Positions 14,434-23,169 of a stretch of DNA of 64,000 nucleotides are shown here, one piece after another. The notes under the pieces are model-generated. The model was given only the letters and a program-made list of their open reading frames with translations, ran no database searches and was not told where the DNA came from. The DNA comes from Planctomycetaceae bacterium. Lineage in GTDB: Bacteria > Planctomycetota > UBA1135 > GCA-002686595. The stretch is from contig WGMC01000014.1 of the NCBI GenBank assembly GCA_016125265.1, forward strand, positions 1-64,000, in the 5' to 3' direction. Within the stretch, counting starts at the first letter, position 1; each line of letters begins with the position of its first letter. A program made the position numbers and the translations under genes.

Positions 14434-16506
14434 TCAAGGCCGGGGTGTGGCCTTGTCATGGACTTCGAGGAACTGCTCATGCGCCTTCTTCGCTTCCAGC
14501 AGAAACTCAACCCAGCTTCTTCGGAATAGTCTTTTGTCTTTCTCGAGCGAAATGTAGGCTCGTTCGTCCGTGGCACTCGTAAACTTCACGGCATCGGCGA
14601 TGAGATCTATGCGCCAGTCACCGAATTCACGCTCGAAGGCTTTGTGGCTCTTGAAAAACGCTTCGAGCGCGACGACGTAGTTGTGAAGCCGCTGAAAGTC
14701 CTTGTCGTCGAATACGTGTCCAATAGCCTTGATCTCAACCACATGGAGCGCGAGACCAATTGTGACGAAGATAAAATCGGGTCGCTTGTCCTTCCACTGG
14801 CCGTCGATCGCGATTATCGGCACCTCGATTCCGGTGCGTTTGCAATGGGCGGCAAATTGGGTCGAGAACGTCTTGAGGGCTTGGTTTTGCGTGATTAGGG
14901 TGAATGAGGGCTGCACCAGCCATGGAGCGGAGGCGATGATTTTTTGCAATACGCCTTCGTCTTTCTCGCCATCTGTGGTGTGCCTCTCTAAGGTTCGAAT
15001 AGCCCGGACACGCTCCGATGCGATCTGGCTGTACGAGGCGAGCTCCGCAATCCGCGTCTTGCCGAAGAGGTCAGCCACCTGCTCAATAGTGGCTTTGACC
15101 CCGGTGACTGTGGTCGAGAATGATTGGAGCGCGTCAATCAGTGCCTTATGGGGCGCAACTGCGAGGATAACGTCTGCCAGGCCTTTCACGTAAGTCGGAT
15201 CGGCTAGCTCATCTTCACTGGCAAACCGCCCAATTTGCTTGGCAAGATCTACGGCGGCATCCACCATCTCCTGATCGGAGAAGCGCTGGCGTGCCATCTC
15301 TTCGAGCCTGGATGCCTCTAGGAAGAGTTGTTCCACCCGAGCACGGCGAGGCGCCTTCGCAAGTCTTCCAACCTCCCGGATGAGGCCCATGCCCCAATCG
15401 CGCAACGCCATGCCGAAATCGGAGTCCCAGAGAATGCTTTGGCGGTCGGTTCTTACCAGGTCCTCCCCGTCGTCCATGTCGAGCCATTCCGCGTGGACCT
15501 CGCCGACGACGTAGGATCGAATCGTGAACTCGCCGGTGAACCCAGCGGGCTGCTCGAAGTCGCGCGTCGTTGCAACAATTTTCCCGCGCGCGTAGATCCG
15601 GATGCCTGCCATCTCTTCATCGCGATAGGCTTCTTTGGCTAGACCGATCCACCCCGTTACCGGCATCTCGACGCCGTCTTCCAGGGTAACCGGTCGCCCA
15701 TCAAGCTGTATCGTCGTGTTCGGCATCGCGGGGACGACGAATGCCTCGACCTTCTTCGGCGGGTTTGTTGCCGGATCTCGGGAGTCTACGATAATCGTTG
15801 CGAAGTCGGGCTGGCTCAGTTGAAATCGCCGCGACAGCTGGCGGTGGAACGTTGTCGCGTCCGGAACTCGCTTCGGCAGGAACTGGGAGAGCTTCACGGT
15901 CGTGCCGGACTGTTCAGCGTAGGTGCCATCCCGCTCTCCCGGATCGAGTCGCACCGGCTCGTCATCATCCTTCATGATCTCGTCGAAGTCTAAGACGAAG
16001 TGGGCGGTTAAGTACCCGTTCGCCGTGCGAGGTCCCCCTGAAGAGAGAATCTCTATGCGTTTGCAAATGCCGAACGGCGCGAGCTTCCCGATTCCCTTTC
16101 GACCCATTACGGGACGCCGCTTCGTCCGCGAAAGCGAGCCTTGGCCTACTTGACGCCGGCGATCACGGCCGACGGTTAGAAAGTGGGCGATGGCTTCCTC
16201 GGGAGACATTCCATGGCCGTCGTCAATGACTTCGATGACATATCCTTCGTCAGTGGGTTGGCCATTTGGCGCCTTGCGGGCGAGTAGAGTGCCAAGCGGG
16301 ATTCGGATTTGAACGTTCTCAGCATCGGCGTCGTAGCTGTTGGCGACAAGCTCGGCAACTACTGCACTCGCTTTGTCGTAGAGCTTTACACCCAGCTTGT
16401 CGACCGTGAGGCGCGAGATGCGCATCTCGTACGGCGGATGCGGATCCGACGGGGCCGCATCCTGAGGACCCATCGACGCGCCACCAACAGCCACTTCCTT
16501 CTCCAT
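14434..16506 (-). CDS. GHKL (MORC/MutL-like) ATPase fused to a PD-(D/E)xK nuclease domain
   Basis: This is a 690-residue protein. The N-terminal ATPase has all GHKL boxes: N-box ELVANSYDADA (52-62), G1 box VIDDGHGM (93-100) and G2 box GRKGIGKLAPF (135-145). The central region (about 200-370) fits a transducer (S5-like) domain, and 390-510 is helical. The C-terminus carries a restriction-like core: RPDF with D577, then VVEIKA with E591 and K593. No histidine-kinase phosphoacceptor or receiver domain is present, so it is not a sensor kinase. The family is known from predictions that prokaryotic MORC-type ATPases take part in restriction-modification. Here it is paired with a C5-methyltransferase. 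ATP-dependent cleavage of unmethylated DNA is the working model; it is inference. Confidence 0.85.
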   Translation of the reverse strand: MEKEVAVGGASMGPQDAAPSDPHPPYEMRISRLTVDKLGVKLYDKASAVVAELVANSYDADAENVQIRIPLGTLLARKAPNGQPTDEGYVIEVIDDGHGMSPEEAIAHFLTVGRDRRRQVGQGSLSRTKRRPVMGRKGIGKLAPFGICKRIEILSSGGPRTANGYLTAHFVLDFDEIMKDDDEPVRLDPGERDGTYAEQSGTTVKLSQFLPKRVPDATTFHRQLSRRFQLSQPDFATIIVDSRDPATNPPKKVEAFVVPAMPNTTIQLDGRPVTLEDGVEMPVTGWIGLAKEAYRDEEMAGIRIYARGKIVATTRDFEQPAGFTGEFTIRSYVVGEVHAEWLDMDDGEDLVRTDRQSILWDSDFGMALRDWGMGLIREVGRLAKAPRRARVEQLFLEASRLEEMARQRFSDQEMVDAAVDLAKQIGRFASEDELADPTYVKGLADVILAVAPHKALIDALQSFSTTVTGVKATIEQVADLFGKTRIAELASYSQIASERVRAIRTLERHTTDGEKDEGVLQKIIASAPWLVQPSFTLITQNQALKTFSTQFAAHCKRTGIEVPIIAIDGQWKDKRPDFIFVTIGLALHVVEIKAIGHVFDDKDFQRLHNYVVALEAFFKSHKAFEREFGDWRIDLIADAVKFTSATDERAYISLEKDKRLFRRSWVEFLLEAKKAHEQFLEVHDKATPRP

Positions 16507-16840
16507 CGTCGGTGCAGGTTAGCCGCCAGCGTCTGTTTTCGTTGGCAGGGATCCACATCGCCGATGCGACAGCGCGAAGGCGTTGCTCGCCGGGCCTCTG
16601 CCGGGCTGCGGCAGCGAAGCCCAAGTCCCCACCTTGGGAAAAGGCCGGCGCCGGACAGGCCCGCACCCCTACGGGCTCGACCTGTGGACGCGTCCACACT
16701 TTACGTGCGGCACCGTCCGTCCCGCTGCTTCCACTTGCGATCGGGCGCGACACTTGACGCCGTGAGGCCGGCAGCGTAGAGTCGCACAAGTTCCTTCACC
16801 ATCAAGAGTTGCGGCTGCGCAACAGGCTGGCAAGCACTAC
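16507..16840. other. Upstream region of the GHKL operon, ending at the island junction
   Basis: These 334 bp hold the promoter of the GHKL-methyltransferase operon (minus strand) and the terminal DNA of the island. A short perfect hairpin, GTTGCG and CGCAAC around GCTG, lies at 16808-16823, 17 bp before the tRNA-derived sequence; such repeats near att sites can be integrase or excisionase arm sites. No gene is convincing. Confidence 0.45.
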
Positions 16841-16886
16841 CTTCGGGACGCAGAGGTCGTAGGTTCAAATCCTATCACCCCGACCA
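16841..16886 (+). other. 3' half of tRNA-Pro(CGG): island attachment site
   Basis: From CTTCGGGACG onward the sequence equals the 3' half of a proline tRNA. It has the anticodon loop TTCGGGA (anticodon CGG), a variable region, a T-arm with loop TTCAAAT closed by GTAGG/CCTAT, the acceptor strand CACCCCG, discriminator A and an encoded CCA (16884-16886). The expected 5' acceptor strand CGGGGTG is absent from the preceding 80 bases, and the 5' anticodon strand does not pair. A tRNA 3' half of about 45 bp is the classic product of tyrosine-integrase insertion. Its orientation makes it the right boundary of an element lying to the left. Confidence 0.8.
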
Positions 16887-17551
16887 CCCCTTCTCCGTCG
16901 CCCCGTGGCCGCGGTCGTTGGCGGTTGCTGGAGGGCCTGGCGGTCGTTGCTGGGACGCCACCGCGATCTCCGCCCTGGCTTCTCGGGGCGGTTCGTGCCA
17001 GACTGCTGGGCAGTCGGGGGCTTGGCTCCCACGCCGATTCGGTTTGGGTTGGGGACCGCAGGCTGCGGGCCTCGCTCGGACGGACGGGCATCCGCGGCAC
17101 ACTTCCCCTGGAGGGGCCGCCGATGCAGGCGCCGGGTGCCCATCGGGGTTCCCCGCACGGGCGGTTCCCTCGTCCGGGCCCGCCACGCGGCCGGCTGCGT
17201 CTCACGGCCACTCGCCCCACGGCCCGCACGGCGGCGTTGCCTCTCTGAGCACTGCCTGCGGGACCGCGGCCTCACCCGACGAGCGGAGCGACTCGGCTGG
17301 CACTTCCGGCCGACGCCCGGATACCCGGCTTCCCGGGACACGTCTTCGAGAGGAGTCGTGCCCCGGGCAGCGGGCTCCGGACCGCGGAACCCCGCGGCGA
17401 CATCCTTCGGTGCCGTCCTCCTCGACGGCGGCCGTTCCCCACGGCTTCTCGGCGCACGGGCCCCTCCCGAACGCCCCCCAGCGAAACGTATTTTTCCGCC
17501 CGCGGGCCCGAACGGGGCCGCGGGCATCCCTCCTCTCCCCTCGAAACGAGC
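16887..17551. other. Long GC-rich leader region upstream of rho
   Basis: These 665 bp follow the tRNA fragment. Long open frames on both strands result from the extreme GC content: the proposed proteins are Arg/Gly/Pro mixtures without motifs. The region should contain the rho promoter and possibly a long leader, since rho is autoregulated by leader termination in several bacteria. No tRNA, repeat or intrinsic terminator is obvious. Confidence 0.45.
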
Positions 17552-19660
17552 GTGGCCATCCACGACCCCAACTCGCCCCGCCGTCGCGCGGCGCCGAAGT
17601 CCACGTCCTCCCCCGCGTCTGCCGCCGATGGGGCCCGAGCGTCCGCCAACGACGACCGCGCCACTGCCAGCGGGGCCGCGCCCGTCCGGCGCAAGGTGCG
17701 TCATCGCGACGATCCGGCCTACGACAGTCCGCGACGGGAGGAGCCCGCCAAGCCGCCGGCCGATTCCCGCGAGCCCCGCGATGCGGCGGCGCCCCGTGAG
17801 GCACGCGGCCTCCGCGGTCGCCGCGGCGATCGTGGCACGCGGGGCGACGCGCCGGCCGCCGCTGGGGGGGACGGCGGCGGAGCGCCCGCGGGCCCGGCGT
17901 CATCGGGCGATCGCGGTCGGTACCGCGACGGCGCCCGTGACGCTGCTCGAGACGCGGCACGTGACGCTGCTCGCGACGCCGCTCGAGATGCTGCACGTGA
18001 CGCCGCTCGAGACGCTGCTCGCGACGGCGCACGCGCAGACGGCGACAACTCCGCGGGCGGCGGCGGTCCGGCTGGCAATCCCGTCGGCGGCGGGGGCGAA
18101 GGCGACTGGCGCAGGCCCGACCAGCGCCGCGGCGGCGGCCGACGAGGCGGGCGGCGGCGGCGCGGCTTCCGCGAGGGCGGCGCTCCGCTCCGCGACGGCG
18201 CCCGCGACGGCGAAGGGCGCGGCGACCAGCCCTCCGGGGACGGCGCGGTCGGCGAGCGCCCGGTCGAAGTGAGCTGGGCGGACGGTTCGGAGGGCCGCGG
18301 GGACGACCGCGGCGGCGCTCCGGCAGCGCAGGCCGACGGCCCGCGCGAGGGTTTCGGCGGCGGCCGCCGTGGCCGGCGCCGCTGGCGCGACCGCGACGAA
18401 AAGCGGGGCGGTCCCTTCGCGAAGGACCGACCGGCCCGCGCGGCGTCGCCCGAAGGTGAGGGCCGGGCTCTCGAGGACGTCGAGACCGTCGACGCCGATG
18501 GGGATGTGGAGCGCGGCGAATCGGGCGGCGGCGCGGCCGGCCGCGGCATGGCCGAGGGTCTGCTCGTCACCGACAAGGGTGGGCACGGCAAGCTGCGGCG
18601 CATCGAGCGCATGTGGCTGCCCGACATGAAGAACGACGTGCACGTCTCGCCGCGCCTTATCCAGAAGTACGCGCTGCGCGACGGATCGGTGATCCGCGGG
18701 CCCTACGGCCCGGGTTTTGGCAAACACCGCTACGACCTCGTCGACGTGACCGAAGTCGATGGCCGCTCGCCCGAAAGTGTGCGTTCGCTGGTGCCGTTCA
18801 AGAACCTGACCAGCATCGACCCCGACTTCCAGTACGAACTGGGCGACTTCACGAAGGACGTGGCCCTGCGCGTGATCGACGTGATCTGCCCGATCGGGCG
18901 CGGCCAACGCGGTCTGATCGTGGCGCCGCCGCGCTCGGGGAAAACGATCCTCCTGCAGAAGATCGCCAAGGGCATCTCGGAGCACTACCCCGACGTCAAG
19001 TTGATGGTGCTGCTCGTCGACGAACGCCCGGAAGAAGCGACCGAGTGGCAGCGCACCACCAAGGGCCAGGTCTTCGTCAGCACCAACGACGAACCGCCGA
19101 AGAACCACGTGGAGCTGGCCGAGTCCGTCTGGGCCCGTTGCCGACGCCTGGTGGAACTCGGCGACGACGTGATCCTCCTGATGGACTCGATCACGCGCCT
19201 TGCACGGGCCTACAACAACGTGCACGGCAACAGCGGCAAGACCATGTCGGGTGGCATCGACTCCAAGACCATGGAGCGCCCGAAGCAGTTCTTCGGGTCC
19301 GCGCGCAACACCGAAACCGCCGGCAGCCTGACCATCCTGGGCACCACCCTCGTCGAGACGGGCAGCAAGATGGACCAGGTCATCTTCGAGGAGTTCAAGG
19401 GCACGGGCAACATGGAGCTCGTGCTGTCGCGCAAGCTGGCCGAGCGGCGCATCTTCCCGGCAATCGACGTGGAGCGCTCGGGCACACGCAAGGAAGAGAA
19501 GCTGTTGTCGTCCACACGCTTGAAGCGCGTGAACACGCTGCGGCGTGTGCTGATGCGTATGCACTTCGCCGATGCGATGGATCTCCTGACTACCAAGTTG
19601 GAGGCCGTCGAGCGCAACGACGACTTCCTGAAGCGTTTCGAGGTCGATCCCGACGCGTGA
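17552..19660 (+). CDS. rho: Transcription termination factor Rho with a large disordered N-terminus
   Basis: This is a 702-residue protein; the usual Rho has about 420. Residues 1 to about 330 are low-complexity, rich in R, G, D and A, with a tetrapeptide RDAA repeat tract near 127-160 and many RG/RGG-like steps. The RNA-binding domain starts near GLLVTDKGGHGKLRRIE (about 335). The motor has the Walker A PPRSGKT (about 459-465), LVDERPEE, the Q/R-loop region SGGIDSKTMERPKQFFGSAR and a conserved C-terminus. It is a ring-shaped RNA helicase that ends transcription. A GTG start at 17552 is used because composition becomes Rho-like only from there. Long basic inserts occur in Rho of Bacteroidota and Planctomycetota; in Bacteroides the disordered region was reported to drive phase separation. 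Confidence 0.95.
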   Translation: MAIHDPNSPRRRAAPKSTSSPASAADGARASANDDRATASGAAPVRRKVRHRDDPAYDSPRREEPAKPPADSREPRDAAAPREARGLRGRRGDRGTRGDAPAAAGGDGGGAPAGPASSGDRGRYRDGARDAARDAARDAARDAARDAARDAARDAARDGARADGDNSAGGGGPAGNPVGGGGEGDWRRPDQRRGGGRRGGRRRRGFREGGAPLRDGARDGEGRGDQPSGDGAVGERPVEVSWADGSEGRGDDRGGAPAAQADGPREGFGGGRRGRRRWRDRDEKRGGPFAKDRPARAASPEGEGRALEDVETVDADGDVERGESGGGAAGRGMAEGLLVTDKGGHGKLRRIERMWLPDMKNDVHVSPRLIQKYALRDGSVIRGPYGPGFGKHRYDLVDVTEVDGRSPESVRSLVPFKNLTSIDPDFQYELGDFTKDVALRVIDVICPIGRGQRGLIVAPPRSGKTILLQKIAKGISEHYPDVKLMVLLVDERPEEATEWQRTTKGQVFVSTNDEPPKNHVELAESVWARCRRLVELGDDVILLMDSITRLARAYNNVHGNSGKTMSGGIDSKTMERPKQFFGSARNTETAGSLTILGTTLVETGSKMDQVIFEEFKGTGNMELVLSRKLAERRIFPAIDVERSGTRKEEKLLSSTRLKRVNTLRRVLMRMHFADAMDLLTTKLEAVERNDDFLKRFEVDPDA
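17928..18040 (+). repeat. In-gene tandem repeat encoding RDAA units in Rho
   Basis: Seven consecutive RDAA units are encoded by degenerate 12-bp steps of the form CGTGACGCTGCT or CGAGACGCGGCA. Codon variation between units shows that the peptide repeat is kept while the DNA drifts, which suggests selection on the protein and not a recent slippage event. Confidence 0.8.
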
Positions 19661-19691
19661 CCAGCACGGGGCCCGGCGCTATCTTCCGGCC

Positions 19692-20681
19692 ATGATCGAG
19701 GTCCGGGAACTGACGAAGTACTACGGCGAGTTCCTCGCCGTGGACCGCATCGGCTTCCAGATCCGCCGGGGCGAAGTGGTCGGGTTCCTGGGGCCCAACG
19801 GCGCGGGCAAGTCGACCACCATGCGCATGCTGGTCGGCTGTTCGGCGCCCGATGGCGGCAGCGTTTCGATCGCCGGCGTGCGGGACCCAGCGACGGCGCG
19901 CCACGTGCGCGCACGGGTGGGCTACCTGCCCGAGAACGCGCCGTTGTACCGCGCCATGCGCGTCGATCGCTACCTGGACTTCGCGGCGCAGATCCTGGGG
20001 CTTGCGCGCACGCAGCGCCGCCGCGCGATCGCGCGCGCCGCGCACGCGACGGGTTTGGAGCAGCACCTCGTGCGGCCGATCGACCAGCTCAGCAAGGGGT
20101 ACCGCCAGCGGGTGGGCTTGGCCCAGGCCCTACTCGGCGAGCCCGATGTGCTCGTGCTCGACGAACCGACCAGCGGGCTCGATCCCGGTGAGATCCAGCG
20201 CATCCGCGCGCTCGTGCGGCAGTTGGGCGAGGAGCGCACCGTGCTCCTTTCGACCCACGTCTTGAGCGAAGTCGAAGAACTGTCGAGCCGCGTATTGATC
20301 CTCGCCCGCGGGCGCCTCGTGGCGGACGGAACGCCTGAGGAGTTGGCGCGCGGCGAGGCGGTCGAGCTCTTGGTGCGCGCTCGCGCCGACGGCACCGCGC
20401 TGGAGGCGCTCGCACGCCGACTGGCGGCGGTTCCCGGGGTGCGGATGGTTTCCGCCGCGGGTGCCGGCGAACCGGGTTTTGGCGCATGGCGCGCCGCGCT
20501 GGGTGCGGTGGACGAGGCCGAACGGCGCGCCGCCGCGGAACGCCTCGCGGCCGAGGTGAACGCAGCCGGAGCGCACCTCGTCGAACTCTCGCACCAGGTT
20601 CCGACCCTCGAGCGCATCTTCCTGCGCCGCACGGATCCGAGTTGGTCCCCGCCCGCGGGTGCGCCGAGGAGCAGCCCGTGA
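19692..20681 (+). CDS. ABC transporter ATP-binding protein, GldA-like
   Basis: This is a 329-residue ATPase subunit. It shows Walker A GPNGAGKST (34-42), signature LSKGYRQRVGLAQ (133-145, with K in place of the usual G), Walker B VLVLDEP (153-159) and the H-loop STHVLSEVEE. The C-terminal 100 residues are a regulatory extension typical of the ABC-2 / GldA subgroup. It starts 31 bp after rho and overlaps the following permease gene by 4 nt. The set ATPase, permease, GldG-like protein and DUF4340 protein recurs in many phyla as an exporter or gliding-motility-type complex of uncertain substrate; gliding itself is not implied. Confidence 0.9.
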   Translation: MIEVRELTKYYGEFLAVDRIGFQIRRGEVVGFLGPNGAGKSTTMRMLVGCSAPDGGSVSIAGVRDPATARHVRARVGYLPENAPLYRAMRVDRYLDFAAQILGLARTQRRRAIARAAHATGLEQHLVRPIDQLSKGYRQRVGLAQALLGEPDVLVLDEPTSGLDPGEIQRIRALVRQLGEERTVLLSTHVLSEVEELSSRVLILARGRLVADGTPEELARGEAVELLVRARADGTALEALARRLAAVPGVRMVSAAGAGEPGFGAWRAALGAVDEAERRAAAERLAAEVNAAGAHLVELSHQVPTLERIFLRRTDPSWSPPAGAPRSSP

Positions 20682-21442
20682 GTTCCGCCCTCGCACGCAC
20701 CGCCGCCGTCGCCTCCCGCGAGTGGGGCGCGGCACTCGATGGCCCCGCCCTGCGCACGGCGGCGCTCGTGTTCGCGCTCAGTCTGGGCGCGCTCTACTTT
20801 TTTGTGGGGTACCCGATCGGCGAGCTGCGCGCCGGCGGCCTGTGGCAGGTGCGCACGACGCACGCGCTCGCGGTGGTCTTTGCGTGGCTGCCGCTCCTGT
20901 TCGCGGGTCTCGCCGCCGCGCTGACGATGGCCAGTTGGAGCGAAGAGCGCCGCGCCGGCACCGAGGAGATGCTGCTCGCCTGGCCCGTGAGCGCGGGCGA
21001 GTTGGTGGTGGGCAAGTTCCTGGCGGCCTTCGCTCAACTGTGCCTGTTGCTAACCGTGGCGCTCGTGCCGCTCCTCGCTGCCACCGCGTACCTGGGCCCG
21101 GTCGACTGGGGTGCGGCCCTAGGCGGTTTCCTGGGCGCGCTGCTGCTCGGGGCTGGGTACTTGGCCCTCGGACAGTTGCTGTCGGCGTGCACCCGCGAGC
21201 CGCTCTCGGCGTTCTTGATCACCGCGTTGGCGCTCCTCGTGTCGTGGTCGCCGATGTTGGTGGTCGGCATCCTGCCCGGCGCGCTCGCGGACGCCCTTGT
21301 GTACGCCAGTCCCGCCAGCCACTACCTCCTCACCTCCGCGCGCGGCCTGTTCGACCTGCGCGACCTCTTGTTCCACGGGCTCCTGTGCGCGGCGGCCCTG
21401 CACCTTTGCACACTCGTGGTGGAGGCGCGCCGATGGAGGTGA
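20678..21442 (+). CDS. ABC-2 type permease of the Gld-like transporter
   Basis: This is a 254-residue integral membrane protein with six hydrophobic segments (for example LRTAALVFALSLGALYFFVG and VFAWLPLLFAGLAAALTMA). The GTG at 20678 overlaps the ATPase stop (GTGA). The motif SWSEERRAGTEEMLLAWPVS between the second and third segments is characteristic of GldF-type ABC-2 permeases. It pairs with the preceding ATPase and the following periplasmic-domain protein. Substrate unknown. Confidence 0.85.
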   Translation: MSSALARTAAVASREWGAALDGPALRTAALVFALSLGALYFFVGYPIGELRAGGLWQVRTTHALAVVFAWLPLLFAGLAAALTMASWSEERRAGTEEMLLAWPVSAGELVVGKFLAAFAQLCLLLTVALVPLLAATAYLGPVDWGAALGGFLGALLLGAGYLALGQLLSACTREPLSAFLITALALLVSWSPMLVVGILPGALADALVYASPASHYLLTSARGLFDLRDLLFHGLLCAAALHLCTLVVEARRWR

Positions 21443-23169
21443 AACGACGTTCCCCGGCGCCGGGCATCTGGCTCGTGGCGCTGCTCTGGGTCCTCCTGCT
21501 CGTCGCCGCTGCGCGCCTCGCGCGCCACCAGGCGGACGTGCGGGTCGACCTGACCGAGGACCAACTCGTGTCGCTCAGCCCCGTCGCAAAGTCGATGCTC
21601 GGGCGCCTCGACGACGTGCTCGCCGTCGAGGTCTACTTCTCGGGCGACGTGGAGCACGGCTCGGTGCAGCTCGCAAAACGCCAGATGTTGGACCTGGTGC
21701 GCGAGTTGGAACGCCTCGCGGGCGGCCGCATGCAGGTCGTCGCCGCCGATCCGTCCGCGTCGGCGCAGGCGCGGCTCGAGGCCGAGCGCTACGGCCTGGT
21801 GGGCGAGCCGGTGACGTTCGGCCGCGGTACGGCGCGGGTGCGCCAGACGCTGTACCTGGGCTTCGTGTTGCGGTACCAGGGGCGTGAAGCCGTGATCCCG
21901 TTTGCGCTGCCCCAGAGCCTCGAGTTCAGCTTCCTCGAGTCCCTCGGCAGCCTGCTCGAGCCGCGCCGCAAGTCGATCGGCTGGTGGGCGCCCGGCGCCG
22001 TCGGCGACGAGTTCGCCATGGCGCGCGAGATCGTGGCGCGGCGTTTCGACGTCGTCGACATCGGCAGCCTCGCCGGGGGGCAACCGGTGCCTCCGGAGAT
22101 CGACGCGCTGCTCGTGCTGCGGCCGACGTCGCTGCACCCGCGGGCGGTGCACGCGCTCGACCAGTACCTCGTGGGCGGCGGCCGGGCGCTTTGGTTCGTG
22201 GACCGCAGCCTGGCCGATCCGGCGGCACGCAGCCTGACGGCGGTGGAAACCGGGCTGGAGGCGTACCTCGCGCACCTCGGCACACCACAGGGCGGCGCGC
22301 TGCTCTTCGAACGGGGCTCGCCCGGCATCGTGCGCCTGCGTTCGGGCGCGGGCCAACCGCTCGACCAGCCGTACCCGTACTTCGCCCGCATCGGCCCCGA
22401 CGGCTTCGACGCGCGCCAACCGGTGACGCAGCGTTTGCCGGGCGCCGAGTTCCTCTGGGCCCATCCGTTCACGATGGACGAGCTGCCCGTCGGGCTCGAG
22501 CGTGTGCCGCTGGTGCAAAGCAGCGCGGCCAGTTACGCGGCGCCGCCTCCTGCCGAGTTGGAGTTCGACCCCGAGGCCCTGCGCCGTGCGGAGACGGAGT
22601 TGTTGGCGCTCGCGACACCGGGCCAGGAAGTGCTCGTTGCGGCGCTGACCGGGACCTGGCCGTCGCCGTTCACAGGCCGACCCGCGCCGCTCGCGCGCGA
22701 TCCGCTCGGCGGCCCCGACCGCGAGGTCCCGGCGGCGGCTCCGCGCGCCGGAGCCGAGGCGCGGCTCGTGCTGGTGGGGGACGCCGACGTCGTGAGTCGC
22801 GTCGGCCTCGCCCAGGGCGGATTGGCGGGCCTGTTCCAAGAGAACCGCATGTTGCTGGAGCGCCTCGTCGATTGGTTGGTGCTCGATCCCGAACTGCTCA
22901 GCCTGCGCGCGCGATTGCCCAGAAACCGCGCGATCCGCGATTTCCTCGCGGAGGAGCTCGAGGCCGCGGACCTGTCCCAGGTGCAGCGCGCCGTCGGTGG
23001 TAGCGCCGCGACGCCCGAAGAAGAGGCGGCGCGCGCGCGCGCCTCGCGCCGCGAAGCGACCGTGACGGCGGCGGCGTTCGTCGGCTCGTTCGCCGGCCTT
23101 GCAGCCCTGCAACTGGTGGTGTGGCGCCGGCGCCGCGCGCCGCTCCTCGTGGAGGCTGCGGGACGATGA
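21433..23169 (+). CDS. GldG-like ABC-type auxiliary transport protein
   Basis: This is a 578-residue protein with one N-terminal anchor (PGIWLVALLWVLLLVAAA) and one C-terminal anchor (TVTAAAFVGSFAGLAALQLV), so most of it faces the periplasm. The region RVDLTEDQLVSLSPVAKSML near residue 37 is the signature of the GldG / DUF7088-type family (ABC-type uncharacterised transport system), followed by an IFT52-like domain. It overlaps the permease by 10 nt. It is proposed to act as an exported partner of the ABC transporter. The last charged helix before the C-terminal anchor is Glu/Ala/Arg rich. Confidence 0.82.
   Translation: MEVKRRSPAPGIWLVALLWVLLLVAAARLARHQADVRVDLTEDQLVSLSPVAKSMLGRLDDVLAVEVYFSGDVEHGSVQLAKRQMLDLVRELERLAGGRMQVVAADPSASAQARLEAERYGLVGEPVTFGRGTARVRQTLYLGFVLRYQGREAVIPFALPQSLEFSFLESLGSLLEPRRKSIGWWAPGAVGDEFAMAREIVARRFDVVDIGSLAGGQPVPPEIDALLVLRPTSLHPRAVHALDQYLVGGGRALWFVDRSLADPAARSLTAVETGLEAYLAHLGTPQGGALLFERGSPGIVRLRSGAGQPLDQPYPYFARIGPDGFDARQPVTQRLPGAEFLWAHPFTMDELPVGLERVPLVQSSAASYAAPPPAELEFDPEALRRAETELLALATPGQEVLVAALTGTWPSPFTGRPAPLARDPLGGPDREVPAAAPRAGAEARLVLVGDADVVSRVGLAQGGLAGLFQENRMLLERLVDWLVLDPELLSLRARLPRNRAIRDFLAEELEAADLSQVQRAVGGSAATPEEEAARARASRREATVTAAAFVGSFAGLAALQLVVWRRRRAPLLVEAAGR

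Noticed and set aside
14434-16506. Sensor histidine kinase
   Set aside because: GHKL boxes are present, but there is no dimerisation/phosphoacceptor histidine or input domain; the C-terminus is nuclease-like.
16800-16886. Complete tRNA-Pro gene
   Set aside because: The 3' half is perfect, but the required acceptor strand CGGGGTG and a pairing 5' anticodon strand are missing upstream.
1-16886. Integrase or excisionase gene inside the window
   Set aside because: No tyrosine- or serine-recombinase motif was found in any frame of believable composition; it is expected to the left.
16865-17704. Minus-strand 279-codon frame upstream of rho
   Set aside because: Arg/Gly-rich shadow with no ribosome-binding site and no recognisable domain.
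16905-18272. Long plus-strand frame (455 codons) overlapping the start of rho
   Set aside because: Composition is random Arg/Ala/Pro without motifs; it is the +1 shadow of the GC-rich rho leader and of the RDAA repeat tract.
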